The notes under the pieces are model-generated. The model made no database searches and had not been told where the DNA came from. It worked only from the letters and a program-made list of their open reading frames with translations. Both the position numbers and the translations under genes were made by a program. From an uncultured Methylophaga sp. (GTDB lineage Bacteria; Pseudomonadota; Gammaproteobacteria; Nitrosococcales; Methylophagaceae), in the NCBI RefSeq assembly GCF_947259025.1, contig NZ_CAMYKO010000004.1, forward strand, positions 372,001 to 436,000: a stretch of 64,000 bases of DNA, read 5' to 3'. Within the stretch, counting starts at the first letter, position 1. Every line of letters begins with the position of its first letter. This document shows, piece by piece, positions 35,126 to 43,511 of the stretch.

Positions 35126-36931
35126 ATGTCAGGGAAGAGGCGTGGCCGCACAAGGAAATCAGTCGAGATTGCCCCATATCTGGGTATTCAAGCTAATCAT
35201 TGTAAAAATCCGGCGTGTGCCAATTTCGGTATAAGTTATGAAGATGATCCAGCCGATACCAGGTACATCAGAAGCGGCTCAACGCAAGTAACACCTCCAC
35301 TATTTAGAGAGCCCGCATCAAAAACAGCTCATCCCGCACTCGGCAGACCAAATGCCACTCTGTTTATACAATGCCGATTGTGTAGCGGAACACTTCCTCT
35401 AAAAAACAATAAAGCAATCCATTCAGTCATGAAGATCTGGAAATACCATCCAGATAATCAATCATGCCCCAGCACGTCATGTCTAAACCATGGGATACCG
35501 ATCCAACCTGGCCCATACAAAAAGAACGGCACCACCAAGTCAGGTACTATCCGGTGGTTATGTAAGGCCTGTGGCAAATCATTTGTTGAGAAAGCAGCCG
35601 TCAGGGCGCCACGTACCGGCGAAAAACCTTATCGCCGGGAAGATGTCGTAATGGGCTTTGTAAATGGCCTTGCCATTCGGCGTATGCAAGAGCTCTATGG
35701 CATTAACGCGGCAAGTATCTACCATCACCTGGAAAAGGCCTATGAGGCTTGTGTGCGATTCCACAGCGCCAGAATGGAAAGGCTTCCCTCCGTGCTCGAA
35801 AAACGTGGCTCTGTTTATTTCTCCACGGACAGGCAAGATCTCCTGGTTAACTGGACAGATCGCCATAAGCGCAATGCTGTTGTCGTAAAAGCCGTTTGCA
35901 GTGTCGATGTAGATACGGGATTTGCTTATCGTTACGACGTTGGCATAGATGACCATAATGATGCTCAGCAGATCCACCAGGAAAGCATTGATGCCGAGGA
36001 CATCGACAAGGCCTATATCTTCCGGAAATACCCACATTTATTCCTGCCCTCAGATATGTCCCATGAGCGGCGTTTAAATGCCTTTGTTGAGCAAGAGCTT
36101 ATAAAAGCCAGAAGAGAAGAACCGGATCTATCAGATGTCCAGCTTAAGTACATTGAATCTCAATTAAGGCATGATGTTGAATTGCCTTCTTTCCACCTGA
36201 CAGAAGGCACTGGTCTGCCAAAAAATAGTCTCCTGATCCGCGAAGATTATCAGCTCTATGCTCACTATCACCTGCTCGCTGAACAGTTCGGAATAAACAA
36301 TGACATCACGGTAGTGAATTACTCCGACCAGGAATCAGGTCTCAGGGCTGCCTTCATGTCTGCCTTTGGTGAAAAGGTTAAAAAACATCAGGCCGAGTTG
36401 TACTACATTCGCTTTCTGAAAGGCGCGACAAGAGAAGAGCGGGAAGCGGCATCAGCGAGGGCAGAAAAACGCATCAACGCCGTCATGAAGGGGCAAGGCT
36501 GTAGTCGTGAGCAAGCTAAGTTTATTTTGTGTGAATTAGCCCTCCAGGGACAGTTAGAGCCTGTGGGTCACTGGAATGACAGTTGGGGAGATCATCCACT
36601 GGAAACACCAACAGAAGTCTACAAATCCTATTCTCACATGACTGATTTCGGCAACAAACCATTGAGGTACAGAGCCAAATACTTGAAGAAGGCAACGCTC
36701 CACCCGGTTGATAATTATTTCATGCGCGTGCGGCGCCGTGTAAGTCAGCTGGAGCGAGGGATTCCTACAGCATCCAGCGAGCGACGAATTTGGTACGGTA
36801 AGTGTTTTTACAGGCCTGATTTGGTGAAAAAAGTATCCATGGTGTTAATGACGTATCTTAACTACGTCTCGCCTGAAGGGAAAAAACGCCGGCTGAAAAA
36901 CTTGGACTGGCAAAAGGCCCTGTTAGATTGA
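35126..36931 (+). CDS. DDE transposase with two N-terminal zinc ribbons
   Basis: 601 aa. Two tandem zinc ribbons open the protein, each C-x4-C with NxGI then C-x2-C (HCKNPACANFGI...QCRLCSG; SCPSTSCLNHGI...LCKACGKSF). A HTH-like region follows (GFVNGLAIRRMQELYGINAASIYHHLE). The DDE core is Asp in STDRQDLLVNW (about 234), Asp in VNYSDQESG (about 400) and Glu in TASSERRIWYG (about 551). It resembles IS1-like or IS1595-like transposases only in general design; I cannot place it in a named family. Confidence 0.8.
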   Translation: MSGKRRGRTRKSVEIAPYLGIQANHCKNPACANFGISYEDDPADTRYIRSGSTQVTPPLFREPASKTAHPALGRPNATLFIQCRLCSGTLPLKNNKAIHSVMKIWKYHPDNQSCPSTSCLNHGIPIQPGPYKKNGTTKSGTIRWLCKACGKSFVEKAAVRAPRTGEKPYRREDVVMGFVNGLAIRRMQELYGINAASIYHHLEKAYEACVRFHSARMERLPSVLEKRGSVYFSTDRQDLLVNWTDRHKRNAVVVKAVCSVDVDTGFAYRYDVGIDDHNDAQQIHQESIDAEDIDKAYIFRKYPHLFLPSDMSHERRLNAFVEQELIKARREEPDLSDVQLKYIESQLRHDVELPSFHLTEGTGLPKNSLLIREDYQLYAHYHLLAEQFGINNDITVVNYSDQESGLRAAFMSAFGEKVKKHQAELYYIRFLKGATREEREAASARAEKRINAVMKGQGCSREQAKFILCELALQGQLEPVGHWNDSWGDHPLETPTEVYKSYSHMTDFGNKPLRYRAKYLKKATLHPVDNYFMRVRRRVSQLERGIPTASSERRIWYGKCFYRPDLVKKVSMVLMTYLNYVSPEGKKRRLKNLDWQKALLD

Positions 36932-36975
36932 GAGATATTTTGCTTAACTGACAAATTAAATGTGATCTGAATAAC

Positions 36976-37003
36976 TTGACTTTATACATACGGTATGTAT
37001 AAT
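36976..37003 (+). promoter_or_regulatory. Sigma-70 promoter with palindromic operator for the RM operon
   Basis: TTGACT (36,976-36,981) and TATAAT (36,998-37,003) are spaced by 16 bp. The palindrome ATACATAC-G-GTATGTAT (36,984-37,000) fills the spacer and overlaps the -10 box. A repressor bound here would block the promoter. The RHH protein encoded at the end of the operon (40,028-40,195) is a good candidate. Confidence 0.72.
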
Positions 37004-37026
37004 ATGTATAAAAATGGAGCATCATC

Positions 37027-37224
37027 ATGGCAACAGAATGTGAAATCGAATTAGCTGGATCAGAGAGGATCTCATACTTCGTTATTACTGTTCATGATGT
37101 ATACCGCAGTTACCAGGTCGATATGATGTTTGATGAATTCAGTAAGGCGGAAAAATACGCCAAAGATAAAGGCTGGGTCATTACTAATGACAAATCCGGC
37201 AGTCGTCCCGGGGTGTCAGTATGA
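37027..37224 (+). CDS. Small unknown protein, first gene of the RM operon
   Basis: 65 aa, not recognised. Beta-rich sequence (ISYFVITVHDVYRSYQVDMMF), then a helix (KAEKYAKDKGWVI). It overlaps the methyltransferase start by 4 nt (ATGA). It has no HTH, so it is unlikely to be a typical control protein. It could modulate the methyltransferase. Confidence 0.6.
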   Translation: MATECEIELAGSERISYFVITVHDVYRSYQVDMMFDEFSKAEKYAKDKGWVITNDKSGSRPGVSV

Positions 37225-38957
37225 CGGACACGGAAACAGCAGCCTCAATTAATCATGCCAGGGCTTTCATTCATGAAATTATGAGCTCAATTTGGGCTGT
37301 TTATTCATCTATAACCCCAGAAAAATATCCGCATGGCATCCGTGAACTTTTTCCTCAAGTTGAGGCGCTTCCTGCTTTAAATAATGCTGAAAAGTTAGAT
37401 GCTCAAGCATTGGCCGAGAAAATGGCTTGCATGCCATTAATTGAATCCAGTTTTTTAATCGGGGAGCTTTATACAAAAAAACTTCCAAAAGATTACCGGG
37501 CGCAGTATGGGATCTATTTCACTCCTCCAGCATTAACAAGTCGGCTGCTTGATTCGCTTGAGGAAAATGGCGTTGACTGGTTGCATGTGAGCGCTATTGA
37601 TCCAGCATGTGGAGGTGGTGCATTTCTGAGCCCTATCGCGGCTCGCATGAGGACTTCGATGCATGATGCTGGTATGGATGATAATCAAGTCATCGAAAGC
37701 ATCTCTCGGCGGCTTCGAGGAAAGGAAATAGACCCATTCTCCGGATGGTTGTCACAGGTCTTCTTTGAGTTGTCGTTGATTGAAGAGATCTCTGCAACCG
37801 GGCGCACCGTTCCTGTTATTGTTGAAATTTGCGATACGCTTCGTTCTGAAGATGAGACCAAATACGATTTAGTCGTTGGTAATCCGCCTTATTCAAAAAT
37901 CAAATTAGATAAGGAAATGAGAGTACGTTATGAACGCTCTTTATACGGTCATGCAAACCTCTATGGCTTATTTACAGATAAAGCCTTCTCAATGCTGTCA
38001 GAAAGCGGCATCTTGGCCTTTGTTACTCCAACCTCGTTTTTGTCTGGCCAATACTTCAAAAATTTACGCAACCTGATTTCATCAGAGGGGAATATCCTTT
38101 CTATTGATTTTGTTGAAGCAAGAAAAGGCGTTTTTGATAGCGTTCTTCAAGAAACTTTGCTTGCCGTATTTACTAAGGATCCGACACACGATAATAAGTC
38201 AGTATCCTCAACCGTTCATGTTCGCCCTGGCAATGAATATGATGTTGAGGTAAATGGTCTGTTTAGTATTCCCTCTAAAAGCTCTGAGCCATGGTTCATC
38301 CCCAGAAATCGTGAGCATGAAAATGTATTAGCTAAGGCGCAGGCGTCACACTCTAAACTGGACGACTATGGCTATAAGGTGTCTACTGGTCCATTGGTCT
38401 GGAATCGACACAAAGAGCTACTTTCTTCAAAGAAAACTAAACATACCCTGCCGCTGATCTGGTCTGAAAGTGTCCTGAATGATGGTAGTTTTAAACATAA
38501 GGCCGAAAAGAAAAACCATGTTCCTTGGATTACCATCAAGGAGGAAAAAGATAACTGGTTAGTCGTAAGCCAGCCCTGCCTTGCTCTACAACGGACAACG
38601 GCAAAAGAGCAGCAATCGCGCCTTATTTGCGCAGTTATCCCGGAAGACTTTATTAATCAGCATGGAGGTGTTGTTATCGAAAATCACCTCAATATGATTA
38701 AACCCATTGAAGGCCGAGAGCAGTTGGTCGATCTGGAAGTGTTAAAAAGAATCTTGAAAAGTAGAACAGCAGACCTATTGTTTCGTGTTATGAATGGGTC
38801 AGTGGCTGTCTCAGCATACGAATTGGAAGCCCTTCTGCTTCCCCCTGTATCAAGAATAAAAAATATTGTAGAAGCTGTAAAAAGTGGCTTCAGTGAAGAA
38901 ACCATAGAAAAAATCATCAGGGAATCCTATGACCCAAAAATTACCAAAGCTGCCTAG
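37221..38957 (+). CDS. N6-adenine DNA methyltransferase (type II, BsuBI/PstI partner)
   Basis: 578 aa. SAM-binding motif I is DPACGGGAFLSP (about residue 130) and the catalytic motif IV is NPPYSK (about residue 221), so it is an N6-adenine methyltransferase of gamma-like order. The C-terminal part holds the target-recognition region (VSTGPLVWNRHKELL). It overlaps the endonuclease gene by 29 bp. The methylase should protect the host DNA from the following enzyme; the recognition site cannot be read from sequence alone. Confidence 0.9.
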   Translation: MTDTETAASINHARAFIHEIMSSIWAVYSSITPEKYPHGIRELFPQVEALPALNNAEKLDAQALAEKMACMPLIESSFLIGELYTKKLPKDYRAQYGIYFTPPALTSRLLDSLEENGVDWLHVSAIDPACGGGAFLSPIAARMRTSMHDAGMDDNQVIESISRRLRGKEIDPFSGWLSQVFFELSLIEEISATGRTVPVIVEICDTLRSEDETKYDLVVGNPPYSKIKLDKEMRVRYERSLYGHANLYGLFTDKAFSMLSESGILAFVTPTSFLSGQYFKNLRNLISSEGNILSIDFVEARKGVFDSVLQETLLAVFTKDPTHDNKSVSSTVHVRPGNEYDVEVNGLFSIPSKSSEPWFIPRNREHENVLAKAQASHSKLDDYGYKVSTGPLVWNRHKELLSSKKTKHTLPLIWSESVLNDGSFKHKAEKKNHVPWITIKEEKDNWLVVSQPCLALQRTTAKEQQSRLICAVIPEDFINQHGGVVIENHLNMIKPIEGREQLVDLEVLKRILKSRTADLLFRVMNGSVAVSAYELEALLLPPVSRIKNIVEAVKSGFSEETIEKIIRESYDPKITKAA

Positions 38958-40035
38958 TCTGGAGTTTATTGAAAATCGCCTGCCAGAGATTTTCCCTGAA
39001 GGTACTCAGAACAGAGCCTGGCACACGAATAATACAGCTGCAAAAACAATATTTGTGATGATGTATGTCGGTGCCGTTGAGGGAAACAATTACTGGCTTC
39101 GACCTGATCAAGTTACAAGAATGACGGATAAGCAATCTCAGCTTCTTTCTGATTCGGACAGGCTGGATTGGATTAAATTTTCAACAAAACAGATACCAAA
39201 GGACAAGCCAATTATTGGCCGGTGGTACGACATAAACAGTCGAGAACAAGTAAGGGATGATTGCATTAAGAATGCATTGATTGTCTCTGGCACTGTAGTG
39301 GTGAAGGATAACGTTCCAACGAGCTCTAGTGCTGGCAGGTATGCTTTAGAATCAGAATTTGTGGAATTGCTTAATCCCGATTTGAAGGGAAAAGACCTGG
39401 AGAAAGCAATTACTGAATGGTCAGAAAAGCACCTATCTAAAGCGGCCATTGTGAGGCAGCAAATTTTAAAACAAACGGCCAGTACAAAAGGGCATTCCCT
39501 TATCACTGTTCAACTGCCTAATGGTGATACCAGGAAACTAACTTTTGGGCCCAGTTCGGAAATAGCAAAAGCAGTGTGTGAGGATTTTGCCCCAAGGTTT
39601 CTATCTCACCCTGTGGTTATTTGGATTAGTGAAGGTGCCAACAAGGAAGATGTTAGAGACAAAGCCTTGGCAGACATGATTGGCATTAACATCGAGGCGG
39701 ATAAGCATTTGCCAGATATGATTTTAGCTGATCTTGAGGGGCATAAAACGTTAATTGTTTTTGTTGAAGTAGTGGCTTCAGATGGGCCGATCAATGAATC
39801 CAGAAAAAAGGCCCTGCTAAAGATTATCGAAGACGCGAAACTGCCGACTGAAGACGTGGCTTTCGTCACGGCTTATAAAGACAGAGAGAATAACGCGTTC
39901 AAGAAAACGTTCTCTGTACTGGCATGGCAATCTTTTGCGTGGTGCATGTCTGAGCCTGATAAGATAATTGCTTTGAGAGATGTATCAAATACACAAAGCA
40001 AACTTCAGGACTTAATGGCAAAAGGTAATGACTGA
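38929..40035 (+). CDS. BsuBI/PstI-type restriction endonuclease
   Basis: 368 aa. The C-terminal half carries the BsuBI_PstI_RE pattern: LPDMILADLEGHKTLIVFVEVVASDGPI with the PD...ExE-like catalytic residues, followed by RKKALLKII, FVTAYKDR and AWQSFAWCMSEPDKII. Members cut CTGCAG-like sites, but specificity here is unproven. It overlaps the methyltransferase gene by 29 bp and the next small gene by 8 bp. Confidence 0.88.
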   Translation: MTQKLPKLPSLEFIENRLPEIFPEGTQNRAWHTNNTAAKTIFVMMYVGAVEGNNYWLRPDQVTRMTDKQSQLLSDSDRLDWIKFSTKQIPKDKPIIGRWYDINSREQVRDDCIKNALIVSGTVVVKDNVPTSSSAGRYALESEFVELLNPDLKGKDLEKAITEWSEKHLSKAAIVRQQILKQTASTKGHSLITVQLPNGDTRKLTFGPSSEIAKAVCEDFAPRFLSHPVVIWISEGANKEDVRDKALADMIGINIEADKHLPDMILADLEGHKTLIVFVEVVASDGPINESRKKALLKIIEDAKLPTEDVAFVTAYKDRENNAFKKTFSVLAWQSFAWCMSEPDKIIALRDVSNTQSKLQDLMAKGND

Positions 40036-40195
40036 AAAAGTCAAAAAAGCAGATGAAGAGAAGGTCAGAATAAACTTTCTTATTACCAAGGATGAGCGCG
40101 ATTCTTTCAAGCGCGCCTGTATGCGTAATGAATCCCAGATGACCGATGTGCTAGTTGATTTCGTAAGGGATTATATTAAGAGAAGTAAAAAATGA
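40028..40195 (+). CDS. Small RHH-like protein of the RM operon
   Basis: 55 aa. A charged tail precedes VRINFLITKDERDSFKRACMRNESQMTDVLVDFVRDYI, the strand-helix-helix pattern of RHH repressors. Its ATG overlaps the endonuclease stop. It probably autoregulates the operon through the palindrome at 36,984-37,000, replacing the HTH control protein usual in RM systems. Confidence 0.7.
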   Translation: MTEKVKKADEEKVRINFLITKDERDSFKRACMRNESQMTDVLVDFVRDYIKRSKK

Positions 40196-40196
40196 C

Positions 40197-40859
40197 ATGG
40201 ACAGACTTACCGTAGGCGCAGCGCTTATAGCTCTATGTTTATACGGGCTATATCAAATTTGGCTTAACCTAAAATCGAGCAAGGACAATAGGAATTTTAC
40301 GGATGAATTCCTTAGCAAGCTCATGAGATATGTTAATAGTCATGGCTCCAACATGGAGGATTATGACTGGATGCTCCATAGATCAAACAAGATGCAATAC
40401 AACCTTGGCCATGCAGGAATATACGGAAGTTACAGGCCACCATATCAAAATGTTGTATACAGCAATTACCCAATCATCCTAAATATGCTCCCCGACCTCC
40501 GTAATGCACTAAATGACCAAGTGTTAAGCGGCGATGTGGCAAGCCAGTACGCACACGCGTTGCGAGAAGTCTTAATCAGGCATATTGGTGAAACAGAAGA
40601 TAGGATTAATTATCTAGTGGATGAGATCATGAATCCACTTAAATGGTTTCGCGAGGGTGTCAAGGAAGTGGTTTCGATACCTGTATACCTGTTAAGTGCA
40701 CTTGGCATACTGAGTAAGCCACTGGCTTCTAATATGTTGTCTAGCAGTTTGTTTAGTGTATTATCAGGTGTTGTAGCCCTGATAAGTTTTTTGAGTGCAC
40801 TTGTGACTATTGGCCTGGGGTGGGAGCAATTTTCACAGAAGATAATAGCTTTAATCTAG
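40197..40859 (+). CDS. Unknown membrane protein, last gene of the RM transposon
   Basis: 220 aa, not recognised. An N-terminal helix (LTVGAALIALCLYGLYQIW), a soluble middle segment and two C-terminal hydrophobic stretches (about residues 155-180 and 185-210). It starts 1 bp after the RHH stop. It might be a second defence component or a passenger; no motif decides. Confidence 0.6.
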   Translation: MDRLTVGAALIALCLYGLYQIWLNLKSSKDNRNFTDEFLSKLMRYVNSHGSNMEDYDWMLHRSNKMQYNLGHAGIYGSYRPPYQNVVYSNYPIILNMLPDLRNALNDQVLSGDVASQYAHALREVLIRHIGETEDRINYLVDEIMNPLKWFREGVKEVVSIPVYLLSALGILSKPLASNMLSSSLFSVLSGVVALISFLSALVTIGLGWEQFSQKIIALI

Positions 40860-40887
40860 CCACTATGGTTGGAATATCTGGATACTA

Positions 40888-40921
40888 AAAAGGCATCTTC
40901 AAATAATTGAAGATGCCTTTT
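40888..40921 (+). terminator. Bidirectional terminator at the end of the RM operon
   Basis: A perfect 15-bp stem (AAAAGGCATCTTCAA / TTGAAGATGCCTTTT) with loop ATAA, A-rich on one side and T-rich on the other. It lies 28 bp after the membrane protein gene and just inside the right terminal repeat. Confidence 0.85.
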
Positions 40922-41044
40922 CTGTTTTAGGGCCCTTTGTAACTATGCGTTAAAGGTTGATAGCAACACTTTAGTTTAACGCCTAGGGCAAGGCCTCCCT
41001 TTTTTACGCATTGTCCCAATGCAACTCAACCGATGAGATAAGAA

Positions 41045-41731
41045 TCAGAGCTCACAACCACCTGGCATGTAGCCAATAAGACCTGTACTAGGATTGACCT
41101 TTTTAATTGTCAGACTTCCAAAATCAGTCCCACCAGTTAGCAAGAGCATTGCTGATTGAATATCCTTCTCAGGGCCATCGTATGTATAAGGCTCATTACA
41201 TGCGTCATAAACCGTCCCACCCATCGCTCCAAACGTTCTTACAAGGACAAACTTCGGGTCTTTATGAAACTTGCTCATCCTGATTGTCCCAGCATACTCA
41301 GGTGTATTCTCATCAGACCACTCTTGTGCTTTCATTAGGGACTCTAATTTGTCGCTAGCATCCCAACCTAGAGGCGGTGTCATGTTAATCATTTGAGCCC
41401 ACTCATTTACGGATTTAGGGGAGGCCTTCGTGTGCGTGTAAAGCCACTTAAGCTTCTCAGCGTTGGAGTTGTTAATCGCTGACACGTACTCGTTGTAAAG
41501 ATCGCCATAAGGGATGCTAATTTTGCCGAGATACTGTGGAGAGCCATGCTCATCCGAGATAAAGTTTCGACACTCATTACCCTCGACCACCATCGTAACC
41601 ACACCTTCAGCTTTTGAAGAAAGCCACTCTCCGGATTTAATCTCGGCATCGTTGTAACATGCCGGTGCGGCGATGGCGCCAAAACTGAAAGAGAAGGTTA
41701 GTGCAGCAGCGAGATTGGTTAAATTTTTCAT
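41045..41731 (-). CDS. Secreted protein of unknown function
   Basis: 228 aa. A Sec signal peptide (residues about 1-22, FGAIAAPA) and five cysteines in the mature part (ACYN, NECRN, DACNE, GGCEL) suggest a disulphide-bonded periplasmic or secreted protein. I do not recognise the family. It is the last gene of the leftward operon with a large membrane protein and a small RHH-type gene, 12 bp apart. Confidence 0.7.
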   Translation of the reverse strand: MKNLTNLAAALTFSFSFGAIAAPACYNDAEIKSGEWLSSKAEGVVTMVVEGNECRNFISDEHGSPQYLGKISIPYGDLYNEYVSAINNSNAEKLKWLYTHTKASPKSVNEWAQMINMTPPLGWDASDKLESLMKAQEWSDENTPEYAGTIRMSKFHKDPKFVLVRTFGAMGGTVYDACNEPYTYDGPEKDIQSAMLLLTGGTDFGSLTIKKVNPSTGLIGYMPGGCEL

Positions 41732-41743
41732 TCGTAAAACCTC

Positions 41744-43204
41744 TTATTTAAAAATAAAACTAAAGTGAGAGCCCAATGGGTAAACCATTTGCTCAAGCTG
41801 AACCACGCCGTCCAGAAGCCATCCGGACACCCCATCAATGACTCCATTATTTGGAGCTGTTATGCAGACAACAATAAGCCCAATTATTGATGTCGATACA
41901 ATAAGTTTTCTGCTCAAACCTCCTGCTGGTATTGAAGCCAGAAGCGCGACTGCATTGGCAATACTAAATACAAGAGAGAAGGTGAGAGCCACTGGTAAAA
42001 TCAGGATTGATTCGACGAAATGCTTGCCCTGATTATCAAGATTTTCTGCTGGTGTATGAAACATAGTCATCTGCCTTTGAAATTCAGATTCAATGAGTTT
42101 TTCACCAACATGGGTTACGAAGCGGTTGAAGGTCATATCGAGCTCAACCTTGTTATCCACATCTATTCCCAACTGTTCATTGAAAGCGATACGAACCATG
42201 TCACTCCCAATAAAACTCTCCCAGGTGATCGGCTCTCCTTTCTTTTCAGGCAGACCGAGCACTTCGCGAAGTCTTTTGTCAAAGTCGCCTGGCTTCATGT
42301 TTTCACATGTATGCGTTTTAATAGTTTTATAGGTCACGCGGCCATTAAGTCTGACGGCTTTGGTTTCTGTTGTAGGGCGGCAAATCTCCTGCCATTGCAT
42401 TTGGCGACCAAACACGCTGGTTAGTTGAAGGTTGGCTTCATGCATTAAGTTTTGAAAGCAAGTCATACCCTCCTTTCCCCTGGTGTTTGTTGAACACTGA
42501 GAGGCTTTGTTCCACCAGGACATAAACCGGGTATAGTTTGCTTTTATTGCTGTCGAGATCTCCTCTTCGTTCTCATTAAGGTTACTGGCAAACTCTTCAT
42601 AGGTATCAGGAAGCGTTTCCTCTACGTAATGCTTGTATGATCTATAGGCCTCTTCAATTCTCTCGCCCATACGAGCCCTGACCTCATATTCAACAATCTC
42701 AGGAGCAGCATCTCGAACCACTTTGAGATGAGATGGGGTATGCCATGATGTGAATGTCATCAGTGATACAAATGATTTATTCGCAACCTCATTTCGAGTG
42801 ATGAAATCCGAGGCTCCTGATAATGTGGCAACCCCACTCAGTTGAGAGCTTTGCAAGAGCGTGAGATGCTGAGCCGCTTTGACATCAGTCGGTGTAGCAG
42901 CGGTGATGATGTGGTTAATAATCATTTTTTGGGCATTAAAAATGATAAAGCCGGCGATTACCGCAGCTCCAAAAGCCTGTATAGGTTTCATATTCAGCCT
43001 TGAACCAACAAGGAATCTGAATGTAATTAGTGCAGCACCAAATGCTGAGATAGTCCGCCCCATGCCCTCAAGGTTTTTAGCCTGGTCAGGGTTTGATACA
43101 GCACTAATGATTGCAGCGTTAAATCCGAGCTCAACAATAAGGTAGGCAACAGCTATAACAGTGAGCGTGTATTTCATGATCCGAGGATTTAGTTCATTGC
43201 TCAT
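41744..43204 (-). CDS. Polytopic membrane protein of unknown function
   Basis: 486 aa. Three or so hydrophobic segments in the first 105 residues (YTLTVIAVAYLIVELGF; AFGAAVIAGFIIF), a large loop of about 280 residues with paired cysteines (QCSTNTRGKEGMTC), and two or three helices near the C-terminus (ILILPVALTFSLVFSIANAVALLA; LIVSTSIIGLIVVCI). It overlaps the RHH-type gene by 11 bp. Its place beside the coupling-protein operon suggests a role in transfer or surface exclusion, but no family was recognised. Confidence 0.7.
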   Translation of the reverse strand: MSNELNPRIMKYTLTVIAVAYLIVELGFNAAIISAVSNPDQAKNLEGMGRTISAFGAALITFRFLVGSRLNMKPIQAFGAAVIAGFIIFNAQKMIINHIITAATPTDVKAAQHLTLLQSSQLSGVATLSGASDFITRNEVANKSFVSLMTFTSWHTPSHLKVVRDAAPEIVEYEVRARMGERIEEAYRSYKHYVEETLPDTYEEFASNLNENEEEISTAIKANYTRFMSWWNKASQCSTNTRGKEGMTCFQNLMHEANLQLTSVFGRQMQWQEICRPTTETKAVRLNGRVTYKTIKTHTCENMKPGDFDKRLREVLGLPEKKGEPITWESFIGSDMVRIAFNEQLGIDVDNKVELDMTFNRFVTHVGEKLIESEFQRQMTMFHTPAENLDNQGKHFVESILILPVALTFSLVFSIANAVALLASIPAGGLSRKLIVSTSIIGLIVVCITAPNNGVIDGVSGWLLDGVVQLEQMVYPLGSHFSFIFK

Positions 43205-43397
43205 TGTTTTTATCCTTCTCGAAGACCTTCTTAATTGCCCTGTCGACTTTGCTGTCTCTTCGTATGACGCTCTTTACTGCTCGCCTGATGGCCTCTGAAT
43301 GGCTGATGCCCAGCTCTTCAGAATAAGCGTGCATGACCTCATGCTGAGGCCCCTTAAACCGAAATGAAACGCCTTTCCCTGACTCGTCTTTTTTCAT
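43194..43397 (-). CDS. Small RHH-type regulator
   Basis: 67 aa, with a GGAAGGAGAAG ribosome site. A strand-helix-helix pattern (KGVSFRFKGPQHEVMHAYSEELGISHSEAIRRAVKSVI) suggests a ribbon-helix-helix DNA-binding protein. It lies divergent from the coupling-protein operon, 78 bp from that promoter's palindrome, and heads the leftward operon. A paralogue is placed the same way at 48,322-48,504. Confidence 0.7.
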   Translation of the reverse strand: MKKDESGKGVSFRFKGPQHEVMHAYSEELGISHSEAIRRAVKSVIRRDSKVDRAIKKVFEKDKNNEQ

Positions 43398-43423
43398 CTG
43401 AATACTTCTCCTTCCACAATTTT

Positions 43424-43490
43424 GGATAGTTTTTCTGGGTAAAACTCAAAGAGTTGGCTTTAATGCTACCTAGGTGCTATTATAATAGCA
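43424..43490 (+). promoter_or_regulatory. Shared promoter module 1 (coupling-protein operon)
   Basis: Perfect palindrome TGCTATTATAATAGCA (43,475-43,490) whose centre contains the -10-like TATAAT (43,481-43,486). A GGATAG box (43,424-43,429, context TTTGGATAGTTTTT) is 51 bp upstream. No good -35 box is seen 17 bp upstream, suggesting activator dependence. The same module occurs at 48.5 and 52.3 kb. Confidence 0.78.
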
Positions 43491-43511
43491 AATATAGTGA
43501 AAGGAGTTAGC

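Larger units (their letters stand above)
35031..41005. mobile_element. Nested 6-kb transposon carrying a BsuBI/PstI-type RM operon
   Basis: Ends are inverted repeats of about 39 bp: 35,031-35,069 (starting AAAAAGGGAGGC) and the reverse complement at 40,966-41,004/5. They are identical except for a 5-bp block, CAAGG at the left versus CCTTG at the right, and one base near the inner end. A DDE transposase lies at the left, an RM operon plus small genes in the middle, and a terminator at the right. I see no clear target-site duplication. It lies between the traK-like gene and the coupling-protein region. Confidence 0.85.

Noticed and set aside
41006-41041. GCATTG/CAATGC hairpin shared with 51,707 as a second transposon end
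   Set aside because: Similarity is limited to a short hairpin and neighbouring bases; it looks like a terminator or REP-like sequence and has no matching end nearby.
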